37,630 nt of DNA from an uncultured Myxococcales bacterium (GTDB lineage: Bacteria; Myxococcota_A; UBA9042). How positions within the stretch are numbered: position 1 is the stretch's first letter; every line of letters begins with the position of its first letter. A program made the position numbers and the translations under genes. The stretch covers positions 1 through 37,630 of the forward strand of contig CALENB010000477.1 of NCBI GenBank assembly GCA_937910235.1, read 5' to 3'. Of this stretch, positions 1 to 9,559 are shown in pieces. The notes under the pieces were generated by a model. That model searched no databases. It was not told where the DNA came from and saw nothing but the letters and a program-made list of their open reading frames with translations.

Positions 1-1
1 T

Positions 2-3000
2 CACAATGGGCTGAACGAACGTGCCGCGAACGACGTCCGGTACAACGCCCGTCAACTTCTGGAAACCGGACACCGATTCGCAGAGGGCGCTCACGACCAG
101 GATGTTCCGATACTTCTCGACGAATTGCGGGCTCAGCACGGCGCCGTTCGTCAGGCCAAACACGATCGGTGCGGTTGTTGGATCGGTCTGTTTGAGGTCA
201 GTCGAGTCGAAACACGGCTCAATCTTCTGCGAAACAAAGGCGCTGACGTTAATGTCATAAGATGCGCCCATGACGGGTACCTCGACGAACACCATCTCCT
301 CAGGTGCCGGGGTGAGGAAGGCGGTGGCGCCTGCGGTCGTCGTCTTGTCGAAGCTGACCGCAGCGGCGCCAGGCTTGGAGGCGACCGTGGTGGTCTGGTA
401 GGCCCAACCAAAGCTCGCGGCGCCCTCCGAGGTGTTCTTCAGGGAGCCCAAACCGTCGTTGAACGGCTCGCTGTAGCACAGGTACGAGCAATCGCCGCTG
501 ATCGCTACGTCGTCGATCTCCACAACACCCGCGGCCGCCTTGGTCTGACCCGATTTGGCAATCAAGACGACGTCGACGACCTTGCCGGAGAACGCCTTGA
601 GGTCGACGCTGATGACCTTCCAGGCCTGCACAGCGTCGCAGGTCTGATGCACAAGCGTGCCGTTGACCATGACGGACAGCGTGTCGCCTCCGCAACCCAC
701 CTCTCCGAGGGTCTTGGCGCGCACGGCGAAGTGCAGCCTTGTGTCGGCGAGGACGGTGACTTCGGGGATAGTGATGCTCGCGCTGTAGGCCTTTCCGTCT
801 GGCGAGCCCCCGGTCCATGTGGCGCGGAGGGACGCCTTGCCGCTGTGGCCGTCCTTGTCGTTGACGTTCCAACTCAGGAAGTTGACCGCTTCTGCCGCGA
901 GCTTCCACGGCTGAGGGATCGCCTTCTCCTTCGCCTGCGTCGTCGTATTGACCACCGGCACCTCAAGCGCGGTCCCCATGCAGCCTTTGGCGCACTTGCC
1001 GCTGAGGGTGATGTCATCGATGCGAACCTCGCCCTTGGTTGTCTTGGTGTAGGTCATCTTGGTGCGCACGACTAGGTCGACCGACCGGCCGGCATACGCG
1101 GTGAGGTCAACGGTGATCAGACCGTATCCCTTCGTCGTCGCGCCCGCGAACGACCCACACTGCTTCCAGGCCGGCGCGCCGTTGACCAGCACCTCCGTGC
1201 AATCCGCCGTCCCCGCAGTGGCCTTGTAGTTGAAGGTAAGCGTCTGCGAGGCATCCGCCTCCAAGTACATCTTGCGGAGAGACAGGGAGAAGTCCCCTTC
1301 GACAACTTCGGTCGTCGCCTTGGCATCCTTTGTGCCATCCCAAGACGCCGACAACACGGAGCTGCCGGTCGCGGCGTCGCCCTGAACCACTGCGAGCGTG
1401 ATGTAGTCGCCCGAGGTGCGCAGGAGCGCGGTCTCGATCGGTTTCTCGAAGCCCTCCACCAAACAAGGGCCACACCCGGCGATCTTGGTGTTGCTGCACG
1501 TGCCGCTTTTGCAGGCATCCAGCGTGCATGGGTCCTTGTCGTCGCAGTCCTTCTGCGTCTGCGCCTTGCACAAGCCATCGATGCACATCGCCGCCTCGAC
1601 GCACTTGTCGCCGTCCGCGCAATTGACCGTAGCGGTGCTGATGCAGACCGCGTTTGGCGAGCCAGCATCGGGTTTCTCGCACTTGTACCCGGTCGCACAG
1701 GCGTCCTTCTCGCCTGCTTTCGCCTTGGGGTCGCAGATCTGCTCAACCGTCAGCGGCGGCCAGCTCGCCACCGGCGTCACCTTGCACTTGAAGGACGAGC
1801 CGCCGTCATCTGCGCAGGTCGCTGTGACACATTCGCCCTGCAGCGCCTTGCACGTCTCGAGTACGCCCGGATTGCAGAAGCCCAGCTGACACGCATCCTT
1901 CACGGTGCAGCCATCTTTGTCAGCGTCGCAGTTCTCGCCGTTCTTGCGCGGGTATGCCTCGCAGAGGTACGTGACGCTGCCCTTATTCGTGCAGCCACCG
2001 ACGATGCACTGACCCTTGTCTTCCTTCGTGCAGTCCGGCGCCTTGCCCGGCACGCACGCGCCGAGCCCGTCACAGGTGTCGTCGACCGTGCAACCGTCCG
2101 CGTCCGCGTCGCACTTGGTGCCCTTGGGCTTCGCGTCCGTCGCGCACTTGAACGTGGTGGCGCTGATCGACTTACAGGTGCCCTGACCACAGCCGTTGGT
2201 CTCCTTCAAGCAGTTCACCGCGGTGCCAGGCTGGCACGCGCCCTTGCCGTTACAGACGTCGTCCTTGGTGCAGCCATTGCCGTCGGCGTCGCACGGGACG
2301 CCGCCGGAAGCGGGCTTCGAGACACACTTGCCCTGGCTCGATGAGAGCGGCTCGCAGGCGCCGATCTGGCAACCGCTGCTACCATCGAGCGAGGAGCAAT
2401 CCTTCATCTTGCCAGGCACACAGGCGCCCGCGATGCACTTGTCGTCGAGCGTGCAGCCGTTGTCGTCGGCCTCACACGGCTTGCTCTCCTTGATTGGCGC
2501 CCCGATGCACGTGAACGTCGTCTTACCGGTAGATTTGCACGCACCCACGGTGCAGGCGCCAGTCTTGGCGTTGCAGTCCGGCGGCACGCCCGGCACGCAG
2601 ATGCCCTGGGCGCAGATGTCGTTTGACGTGCAGCCGTTATCATCCGCGTTGCACTCGCCGCCATTGTTCTTGGGTTGCGCGGTACAGCCACCCTTGCCGC
2701 CGTTGTTGGTCTTGTCGCAGACCCCGACGGCGCACTCCACGTTGACGTCCGCGCTACAGTTGTAGGGGCCAGTGCCCGCCTGGCACTTGCCAGACTTGCA
2801 CGCGTCGCCCGCCGTACAAAGCTGACCGTCGTCACATGTGGCGCCATCCTTGGCGCCGGTGATCTTGCAGGTGAACCCGCCGCTGCCGTCCTTCACGCAG
2901 GCAGCGAGCTCGCACTCGCCGGCGACGCCGTCGCAGCTGATCGGCTTGCCGGCCTTGCACTTGCCGTCGTCACACGTATCGCCCGCTGTGCAGGGGTCGC

Positions 3001-6000
3001 CGTCGGCGTCACAGACGATCGTGCCGGCCTTGGGCAGCGGAACGCAGCTGTAGCCAGCCTGCGCCGTGGCATCAAAGACACACGCCGCGCTGTTGCAGCT
3101 GTCGCCGACGGACGAGCAGTCCACTTCACCGGCCGATTTGCACTGACCGTTGGTGCAGGTGTCGCCCACGGTGCAGGGCAGGTCGTCGTCGCACTTGCTG
3201 CCGTTGACGAGCTCATTGACCGCGCACACACCCGTGAGCGTATTGCACTGGTTCTTCGCGCACGCGGTGTCGCCTGTGCCGTCGCACTGCACGACGGTCT
3301 TGTCCTCGATGCAGTTACCGAGCAGGTCGGTCGGCTTCTTCTTCACGCACTCCCACTTGCCGTCGCAGAGGTTGTTGTTGTCCTTCACCTTGCAGTCGTT
3401 GTCGCTGCTGCACGTCACGCAGAGGTCTTTGTCCTTCGGGATGCAGAAGCCGCCCTGGCACTGCGAGGCCGACGAACACACGTCGCCGTCGTCACAATCT
3501 GAGCCGTCCTTCTTGTCGTCGTACTGGCAGCCCTTGCCGCTGATGCAGGCGTCCACTGTGCAGGCGTTGCCGTCATCACAGTCCAAGGCCGTGCTCGCGC
3601 ACTTGCCCTTGCCATCACAGCGGTCGGTAGTGCAGGCCTTGCCGTCATCACACTTCGTCGCGGTGTCCTCGACAGGCAAGTTCACGCAGCCGCCCGTCTC
3701 GTCCTTCGTCGTAGCGGTGCACTTGTCGGTGGTGCAGACGTTCTGGTCGTCGCAGTCCTTCAACTTCGCCTCGCACTGGCCCTTGTTGCAGACGCCCTTG
3801 TCGGTGCAAGCGTCGCCGTCGTCACAGGGCTGAAAGCCGTCTAGATTGCTGTGTAAGCAGCCTTTGGTGTTGTCGCACTTGTCGAACGTGCAGTCGTTCT
3901 CATCGTCGCAGACGTTCTGCTTGTTCTGGCAGCCGCTCTTCGCGTCGCAGTTGTCGACTGTGCAGACGTTGTTGTCGTTGCAGTTGACGGCGGTGCCCTC
4001 GCACGAGCCGGTCTTGCATTTGTCGAGATACGTGCAGGCGTTGCCGTCGGTGCAGTTCTTGCCGTCGTCAGGGACGATGGTGCAGCCATTGACCGGCGAG
4101 CATGGCCCGGCGATCTTGGTGCAAGCGTTGCCATCGTCGCAGTCGACCAGCTTGGCCTCGCACTCACCCTTGATATTGCAGGCGTCGGCGCTGGTGCACT
4201 TGTTGCCGTCATCGCAGGCCTTGCCAACCGACGCCTTGATTACACAGGCGCCGTTGATGCAGCTGTCCTCGGTGCACGCGCTGCCATCGTCGCAGTCCTT
4301 CGCCTTGCCGGCGCACTTCGCCTGAATGTCGCAGTGGTCCAAGGCGGTACAGGCGTTGCCATCGTCGCAGTCCTTACCGAGCTCGAGTTTGTTCAGGCAG
4401 CCACCCTTGCCGTCGCAGCCATCGACCGTGCACGGGTTGTTGTCGTCGCACGTCAGCGCGGAGCTCTTGCAGACACCGTCGAGGCACTTGTCGCCGGTGG
4501 TGCACGGGTCGCCGTCGCTGCAGACGAGCTTGTTGTCCAGCAACGCGCTGCATTTTCCGGTCTTGCCGCTGCAGAGGTCGATGGTGCAAGGGTTGTCGTC
4601 GTCGCAGCTCTTCTTGGCGCCCGCACACTTGCCCTTCGCGCACTTGTCCGTCTCGGTGCAGGCGTCGCCGTCGTCGCACTGGCCCCCGTCGCCCACGTCG
4701 CCGTGCACACATCCTGCCAACGGGCCACACGCGTCGACCGTGCAGGGGTTCTGGTCGTCGCAGCTGAGCTTGGCATCCGTCGTGCATTTGCCAGCTTTGC
4801 AGGTGTCCTGAATGGTGCACTTGCTGCCGTCATCACAGACCAAACCATCCTTCTTGGGCGTGACCGCACACTTGCCAGTCGTCTTTACGCAGAGGTTTTC
4901 GGTGCAGGACTCCTTGCTGGGGTCGCAGATTACCGTTGTCGCCGGTCCGACGAGGCAGAGTTTGCCGATGCACTGGAACACGCCATTGCACAGGTCACCG
5001 TCTTCAAACTTGGTGCACTCACTGTCGGAGGCACAAGCGCACTTGTTCTGCGCCGGTGTGCTCGAACAGATGCCGTCCTTGCAGGCCTCGCCGGCGGTGC
5101 AGACGTTGTTGTCGTCGCAGACCGATGCGTCCGCTTTTGCGGCGTTTTTGCAGCCGACCTTGGGGTCGCAGCTGTCGTCGGTGCACGGCTCACTGTCGTC
5201 GCAGTCCTTCTTGCTGCCTTCGCACGTGCCTGAGTCGGAGCAGACCGTGCTCGCGAGGCACTTGTCGTTGCTCACGCAGGGCACGCCTTTCTGCTTCTTA
5301 AGCAGCTCGCACTTGCCGCTGGTCGGATTGCACTGGTTGGTGCCGCAAGCCGGATCATCCGCCGGCGTACACACCACCACCGTCTTCAGGTCGAGCTGGC
5401 AGACCTTGCCGAGCTTCGAGGCCGCGCAGTGGGCGGTACCATTACAGAGGTTGTTGTCCTGCAGACTGGCGCACTGCAGGTCTGAGGTGCAGAGCACGCA
5501 GCTGTTCGTGCCGACACATTTGCCGAGGTCACACTGGTCGTTGTGGGTGCAGCTGATGCCGTCGTCGCACTGCGATCCACCCGCTAGCGGCACGTATTTG
5601 CAGCCTGTGAGCGTGTCGCAGATGTCCGTGGTGCATGGGTTGTCGTCGTCACACGTCACCGACTTGCCGCCACACGCACCCGCTGTGCAGAGGTCTTCCG
5701 TGGTGCACTTGTTGCCGTCGTCGCAGGGTCCGGTGAAGGTCGTGTGCACGCACTTGCCCGTCGCCGGATCGCACGCGTCGTTGGTGCAGGGCTTGTTGTC
5801 ATCGCAGTCGGCTTTCACGCCCAGGCACTTGCCGGCGCTGCACTTGTCGAGCTCGGTGCACTTATCGCCGTCGTCGCAGAACACGTCGTTCTTCGGGACG
5901 TGAAAGCAGCCGCTCTGGGGCGAACAGCCGTCGTTGGTGCAGGGCGACTTATCGTCGCACATGCCGGTCGTGGTGTAGCCCTCGCCGGTGCACTTACCTT

Positions 6001-7216
6001 TGACACACGCGTCTTTCTGCGTGCATTTGTCGCCATCATCGCACTTGAGGCCATCGGCCTGGGCCGGCGAGACGCAGCTGCCCGTCTTCTTGTCGCAAGC
6101 GTCCGCGGTGCACGAGTTGCCGTCGTTGCAGACCAGCGCCTTGCCGGTGCAGAGCCCGGCGCTGCACAGATCGTTGGTGGTGCAGCCGTCTTCATCGCTG
6201 CAGGGTTTGCCATCGGGCGCGGCGGTGCTGGTGATCTTGCCGGTCGTCTTGTCGCACGACACCAGCAAACAGGGGTTGGTCTGCTGAGCGGCGGCCACGG
6301 TCGCGCCTTTGCACTTGCCGTCGGCGCACTCGTCTTTGTCGGTGCACTTGTCGCTGTCGTCGCAAGAGACGCCGTTCTGATAGGCCGGAAACACGCAGCC
6401 CGTCTTCGAATCGCAGCTGTCCTTGGTGCACGGAATCTGGTCGTTACAGACGACCGCGCCGCCAGACACGCACTTGCCAGCCGCGTCGCACTTATCTGGG
6501 TCGGTGCAGGCGTCGCCGTCCGAGCACGGCGTGTCCTTCTCCTGCGGCGTGTTCAGACAACCCTTGTCTTTGTCGCAGCTCTCGATGGTGCAGCTCTCGT
6601 TGTCGTCGCACTTGGTGTGGGGGTCGAACGCGGTGCCGGCGCAGGCGCCCTGGCCGCAGAGATCGTCGTCCGTACACGCGTTGTCATCGTCACACTTGAC
6701 CTTGGCCGAGTCGGGCGTTTTGGCGACGGCGCAGGTGCCGTCATCCTTGCAGATCGGGTCGTAGCAGACTTCGGCGGTGCACGACATCTCGCCCGCGCAG
6801 GCGCCTTTTGCGTCGCACTTGTCGTTCTTCGTGCAGGCCTTGGCGTCGTCGCAATCAGCACCCGCAGCTTTCTGCTTGGCGACGCATGATCCGGCCTCAC
6901 ACACCGCCGCGAGACACGAATTGTCGAGGGTCACCTTGCCAACGCAGTCTGCGTCCGCTGTGCAGGTCCCGGCGTCTTGCCCAACCGTGTCGGCAGCGCC
7001 GCCCGTGTCTGCGTCGCTGGTTGCATCTAGGCTCGGAACGTCCTCGGGGCCGGTATCAGCGCCGCCCGCTGTGTCAGGCTTGGTCACCGGGTCTGCGCCG
7101 CAACCAACCGCCAGCAGCAACGCGAGAGACGCCAAACCACGGGCCACCATCACGTCGCGCGCGATGCGTCGGTTGTGGGAAGGAGACAGGGTGACCAGAG
7201 AGATGGGGCGGAGCAT
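2..7216 (-). CDS. Giant cysteine-rich CTDC-repeat lipoprotein (3' end beyond window)
   Basis: The minus frame is open from ATG at 7216 to the left edge (about 2,405 codons) with no stop, so the C-terminus is missing. Two starts compete. ATG 7216 has an AGGGA about 7 nt upstream. ATG 7150 gives a compact lipoprotein signal (MVARG, hydrophobic LASLALLLA, lipobox AVGC) but no clear ribosome site. Both share the same lipidated Cys. Next comes a D/T/G-rich linker of about 45 residues, then a long array of cysteine repeats of the type CDDGNxCTxDxC...GC (to about position 1460). These resemble the Dictyostelium CTDC repeat of extracellular-matrix proteins. The last about 480 residues form three similar domains of about 160 residues; the first two end in [IV]DD[IV]x[IL]SGxC, which suggests jelly-roll/MAM-like binding folds. 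A surface-anchored adhesin or matrix role is inference. The gene diverges from a smaller relative at 7680. Confidence 0.88.
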   Translation of the reverse strand, partial: MLRPISLVTLSPSHNRRIARDVMVARGLASLALLLAVGCGADPVTKPDTAGGADTGPEDVPSLDATSDADTGGAADTVGQDAGTCTADADCVGKVTLDNSCLAAVCEAGSCVAKQKAAGADCDDAKACTKNDKCDAKGACAGEMSCTAEVCYDPICKDDGTCAVAKTPDSAKVKCDDDNACTDDDLCGQGACAGTAFDPHTKCDDNESCTIESCDKDKGCLNTPQEKDTPCSDGDACTDPDKCDAAGKCVSGGAVVCNDQIPCTKDSCDSKTGCVFPAYQNGVSCDDSDKCTDKDECADGKCKGATVAAAQQTNPCLLVSCDKTTGKITSTAAPDGKPCSDEDGCTTNDLCSAGLCTGKALVCNDGNSCTADACDKKTGSCVSPAQADGLKCDDGDKCTQKDACVKGKCTGEGYTTTGMCDDKSPCTNDGCSPQSGCFHVPKNDVFCDDGDKCTELDKCSAGKCLGVKADCDDNKPCTNDACDPATGKCVHTTFTGPCDDGNKCTTEDLCTAGACGGKSVTCDDDNPCTTDICDTLTGCKYVPLAGGSQCDDGISCTHNDQCDLGKCVGTNSCVLCTSDLQCASLQDNNLCNGTAHCAASKLGKVCQLDLKTVVVCTPADDPACGTNQCNPTSGKCELLKKQKGVPCVSNDKCLASTVCSDSGTCEGSKKDCDDSEPCTDDSCDPKVGCKNAAKADASVCDDNNVCTAGEACKDGICSSTPAQNKCACASDSECTKFEDGDLCNGVFQCIGKLCLVGPATTVICDPSKESCTENLCVKTTGKCAVTPKKDGLVCDDGSKCTIQDTCKAGKCTTDAKLSCDDQNPCTVDACGPLAGCVHGDVGDGGQCDDGDACTETDKCAKGKCAGAKKSCDDDNPCTIDLCSGKTGKCSALLDNKLVCSDGDPCTTGDKCLDGVCKSSALTCDDNNPCTVDGCDGKGGCLNKLELGKDCDDGNACTALDHCDIQAKCAGKAKDCDDGSACTEDSCINGACVIKASVGKACDDGNKCTSADACNIKGECEAKLVDCDDGNACTKIAGPCSPVNGCTIVPDDGKNCTDGNACTYLDKCKTGSCEGTAVNCNDNNVCTVDNCDAKSGCQNKQNVCDDENDCTFDKCDNTKGCLHSNLDGFQPCDDGDACTDKGVCNKGQCEAKLKDCDDQNVCTTDKCTATTKDETGGCVNLPVEDTATKCDDGKACTTDRCDGKGKCASTALDCDDGNACTVDACISGKGCQYDDKKDGSDCDDGDVCSSASQCQGGFCIPKDKDLCVTCSSDNDCKVKDNNNLCDGKWECVKKKPTDLLGNCIEDKTVVQCDGTGDTACAKNQCNTLTGVCAVNELVNGSKCDDDLPCTVGDTCTNGQCKSAGEVDCSSVGDSCNSAACVFDATAQAGYSCVPLPKAGTIVCDADGDPCTAGDTCDDGKCKAGKPISCDGVAGECELAACVKDGSGGFTCKITGAKDGATCDDGQLCTAGDACKSGKCQAGTGPYNCSADVNVECAVGVCDKTNNGGKGGCTAQPKNNGGECNADDNGCTSNDICAQGICVPGVPPDCNAKTGACTVGACKSTGKTTFTCIGAPIKESKPCEADDNGCTLDDKCIAGACVPGKMKDCSSLDGSSGCQIGACEPLSSSQGKCVSKPASGGVPCDADGNGCTKDDVCNGKGACQPGTAVNCLKETNGCGQGTCKSISATTFKCATDAKPKGTKCDADADGCTVDDTCDGLGACVPGKAPDCTKEDKGQCIVGGCTNKGSVTYLCEAYPRKNGENCDADKDGCTVKDACQLGFCNPGVLETCKALQGECVTATCADDGGSSFKCKVTPVASWPPLTVEQICDPKAKAGEKDACATGYKCEKPDAGSPNAVCISTATVNCADGDKCVEAAMCIDGLCKAQTQKDCDDKDPCTLDACKSGTCSNTKIAGCGPCLVEGFEKPIETALLRTSGDYITLAVVQGDAATGSSVLSASWDGTKDAKATTEVVEGDFSLSLRKMYLEADASQTLTFNYKATAGTADCTEVLVNGAPAWKQCGSFAGATTKGYGLITVDLTAYAGRSVDLVVRTKMTYTKTTKGEVRIDDITLSGKCAKGCMGTALEVPVVNTTTQAKEKAIPQPWKLAAEAVNFLSWNVNDKDGHSGKASLRATWTGGSPDGKAYSASITIPEVTVLADTRLHFAVRAKTLGEVGCGGDTLSVMVNGTLVHQTCDAVQAWKVISVDLKAFSGKVVDVVLIAKSGQTKAAAGVVEIDDVAISGDCSYLCYSEPFNDGLGSLKNTSEGAASFGWAYQTTTVASKPGAAAVSFDKTTTAGATAFLTPAPEEMVFVEVPVMGASYDINVSAFVSQKIEPCFDSTDLKQTDPTTAPIVFGLTNGAVLSPQFVEKYRNILVVSALCESVSGFQKLTGVVPDVVRGTFVQPIV
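1465..6970 (-). repeat. Array of CTDC-type cysteine-rich repeats within the giant lipoprotein
   Basis: Dozens of degenerate units of about 35-45 residues are read on the minus strand. Each is built on C-[DN]-D-x-[ND]-x-C-T-x-D-x-C followed by G-x-C, often alternating between a 'DPxTGC' half and a 'DKCxxGKC' half. Spacing and wording change along the array. The downstream units (about 1500-3000) carry longer inserts such as the CDADGNGCTxDDxC form with extra cysteines, whereas the upstream units are shorter and more regular. At DNA level the recurring CGA/CGT codons keep antisense frames open, which creates many spurious plus-strand reading frames. Confidence 0.85.
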
Positions 7217-7306
7217 AGGTAAATCCCTGCTTGGTGAGATCCGGGAGGATCTTGTTTCGCGCGTGGTTCACGGGCGTTTCACGGCGCGCTTCTGTTGGCA
7301 ACCGCC

Positions 7307-7315
7307 GGGGGGGGG
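7307..7315. repeat. Homopolymer run of nine G
   Basis: An uninterrupted G9 (C9 on the minus strand) lies in the divergent intergenic region, about 90 bp upstream of the 7216 start of the giant lipoprotein. Such tracts can change length by slippage and alter promoter spacing. In DNA this GC-rich a run of nine is not very unlikely by chance, so any regulatory role is speculative. Confidence 0.6.
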
Positions 7316-7604
7316 TGTTCCCGTGAAGGGCACACGCCGAAATAATCGACGTAGGACCGGGGTTGCGCCTCGTTAGGCTATCAGATGCGGTCTGAGGGCC
7401 GCAAGAAACCCGCGGTCAACTGCGACGAAGTGACAGGGCGCCGCGGCAGGGGACGCTGACGCGCGATCCGCGGCCGCGACCAGGATCACCCGGTCGAGTC
7501 GCAAAACGCTGTTTATGCGGCGGATCTAGCAAACGGTGGCATCCTTGCGATCGTCGCAACGGGGTGTGCAGGTCAGGCCAACCCGCGCCATCACGCGACG
7601 AACA

Positions 7605-7633
7605 TTGATTGGCCGGCATGGCGCGGCTACCCT
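7605..7633 (+). promoter_or_regulatory. Candidate sigma70-type promoter for the 7680 lipoprotein gene
   Basis: TTGATT (7605-7610) and TACCCT (7628-7633) are separated by exactly 17 bp and lie about 47 bp before the ATG at 7680. The -35 element is good and the -10 element only moderate. The rest of 7217-7604 holds no convincing gene. It is the shared control region of two divergent lipoprotein genes, and I found no clear promoter pointing left. Confidence 0.35.
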
Positions 7634-7679
7634 CCTGCGGCCTCGGCGCACCGCAAACTGCGCCAGTGTGGAGCTCGCC

Positions 7680-9536
7680 ATGTTGATCCCTCGTCCATCC
7701 CCGCTGCTGCTCGTAGCGCTCTTTGCCAGCGGCACGATGTTGGGCTGTGGCAACGACGAGACTCCGGGGTCGACCTCCAGCGCCGGCACCGTCGACACCA
7801 AACAAGGCATCGACTTCGCCGTCAGCGGCGACAATGCGGCGGGCGAAGCGGACGTCGACGTGAACACCGGCGGCGCGGACGCGGGCACGGTGGACCCAGG
7901 CACGTTTGGCGCGAAGTGCAAGACCAACGACGACTGCGACACCGCCCTGTGCGTACAGGGCGCCAACGGCAAGCTGTGCACGAAAGTGTGTGAAGAAAGC
8001 TGCCCGAGTGGTTTCACGTGCGCCGAGAAGAAGACGCCCGGCGGCGACGTGATCTACCTGTGCCTGCCGAGGTTCCTCTACCTCTGCGATCCATGCGACT
8101 TCAACTCGCAGTGCAACGACGCTGGCAAGAGCGGCAACGTCTGCGTCAGTTTTGGCAAGCCCGGCAGCTTCTGCGGCATCAAGTGTGACGAGGTGAGCCC
8201 GGACTGCCCGACGAGCTACAGCTGCCAGCAAGTGGTGGACAGCAAGACGGGCCTGACATCGAGCCAGTGTGTGCGGGACAAGGGATTGTGCGAGTGCAGC
8301 GAGCGGGCGACCGAGTTGGCGCTGGCGACGACGTGCACCAATCAGAACCTGTACGGCGCGTGTAAGGGCGTGCGCAACTGCACCGGCGGCGGCCTGAGTC
8401 AGTGCCAGGCCATGGTGCCAAAACCCGAGGAATGCAACGGAATAGACGATGATTGCGACGGCAACACCGACAACTTCGACGCGACGGCCTCCTGCAAGAA
8501 GACCAACGAGTTCGGCAGCTGCCCGGGCATCATCGTCGCCTGTCTCGACGGCAAGACGACGTGCGACGCGCCAGCGGCCAAGCCCGAGGGATGCAATGGC
8601 GTCGATGATGATTGTGACGGAGAGACGGACGAGGGCCTCTGCGACGACGGCGACCCGTGCACCAACGACACGTGCAACAGCGATGGCTCCTGCAAACACA
8701 AGGAGCTCGCTGGGCTGGCTTGTGACGATGGCTCGCTCTGCACGCAGACCGATAAGTGCCTCGCCGGCAAGTGTGTGGGCGGCAACGCGCTCGATTGCGA
8801 CGACAAGGACCCGTGCACCAACGACACGTGCGACCCCTTCACCGGCTGTGTGCACAAGGCGTCGTCGGACGCCGTCTGCCCGGATGACGGCGAGGTCTGC
8901 ACGCAGGACCTCTGCAAGGAGGGCAAATGTCTGCATCCGCAGGCCAAAGACGGCTCCACCTGCGCCGACGACGGCCTGATCTGTACGCAAGACGCCTGCC
9001 AAGCCGGCACCTGCGCGCATCTGCCGAAGAATGGCGGTGTTTGCACGGATGACGGTAACGGCTGCACCAAGGACGTCTGCTCGGCGGGCGCGTGCAAGCA
9101 CATCCCGGCGACGGGGAGCGCGTGCGAGGACGGCAACCCGTGCACGCTGAAGGACACCTGCAACGCCGGCAAGTGTTTGTCGGGGCCGCTCAACCAGTGC
9201 AACGACAACAACCCCTGCACCAAGGACGTGTGCACGCCACAGACCGGCTGCAAACACTCGAACAACGACTACGCGCTGTGCACGGCGAGCTCGGCGGATT
9301 GCCCGGTAGGCACATGCAGCGGCGGCGGTTGTTTCAGCAAGCCGAACGTTGCCTGCAACACCAAGGTCAAAGTTGGGCTGTGCGACAAGATCGACGTCAA
9401 GGGCACGTGCGCATCGTCGGGCCAATGCTCGCCCCAGTCGACGCCGAAGGGCGTCTCTTGCCCGAACTGCAAGTCGGTCTGCACCAGCTGCTTCGGCATC
9501 TTGATCTGCCTCGACTTCCTGTTCGCTGGGCCATAG
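7680..9536 (+). CDS. Cysteine-rich lipoprotein with MopE-like motifs and CTDC repeats
   Basis: 618 residues. ATG 7680 is preferred over the upstream in-frame ATG (7536) because it has GGAG 6 nt upstream and begins a lipoprotein signal peptide with a TMLGC lipobox (Cys about 23). A D/G/T-rich linker follows, then a cysteine-rich domain (about 80-215) with CxxC and C-x4-8-C spacings. Next are two copies of the motif CNG[IV]DDDCDGxTD (near residues 251 and 304), which match the metal-binding repeat of Methylococcus MopE-type proteins. From about residue 320 to the end there are CTDC repeats like those of the divergent giant lipoprotein. The product is probably exported to the outer membrane or cell surface. 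Ca2+ or Cu binding by the acidic loops is possible but unproven. The two genes are likely relatives sharing a repeat module. Confidence 0.9.
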   Translation: MLIPRPSPLLLVALFASGTMLGCGNDETPGSTSSAGTVDTKQGIDFAVSGDNAAGEADVDVNTGGADAGTVDPGTFGAKCKTNDDCDTALCVQGANGKLCTKVCEESCPSGFTCAEKKTPGGDVIYLCLPRFLYLCDPCDFNSQCNDAGKSGNVCVSFGKPGSFCGIKCDEVSPDCPTSYSCQQVVDSKTGLTSSQCVRDKGLCECSERATELALATTCTNQNLYGACKGVRNCTGGGLSQCQAMVPKPEECNGIDDDCDGNTDNFDATASCKKTNEFGSCPGIIVACLDGKTTCDAPAAKPEGCNGVDDDCDGETDEGLCDDGDPCTNDTCNSDGSCKHKELAGLACDDGSLCTQTDKCLAGKCVGGNALDCDDKDPCTNDTCDPFTGCVHKASSDAVCPDDGEVCTQDLCKEGKCLHPQAKDGSTCADDGLICTQDACQAGTCAHLPKNGGVCTDDGNGCTKDVCSAGACKHIPATGSACEDGNPCTLKDTCNAGKCLSGPLNQCNDNNPCTKDVCTPQTGCKHSNNDYALCTASSADCPVGTCSGGGCFSKPNVACNTKVKVGLCDKIDVKGTCASSGQCSPQSTPKGVSCPNCKSVCTSCFGILICLDFLFAGP

Positions 9537-9559
9537 GGCATCGCCACATCATCAGGAAC

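Noticed and set aside
2196-6764. Many plus-strand reading frames with a recurring 'VQALPSSQ/HLPxxHLS' pattern opposite the giant lipoprotein
   Set aside because: They are the antisense of the CTDC repeats; the same pattern appears on the minus strand opposite the 7680-9536 gene. They have no ribosome sites or domains.
7416-9425. Minus-strand open frame of 669 codons opposite the second lipoprotein
   Set aside because: Ala/Val/Arg-rich with no domain. The plus frame has a lipobox, cysteine repeats and MopE motifs.
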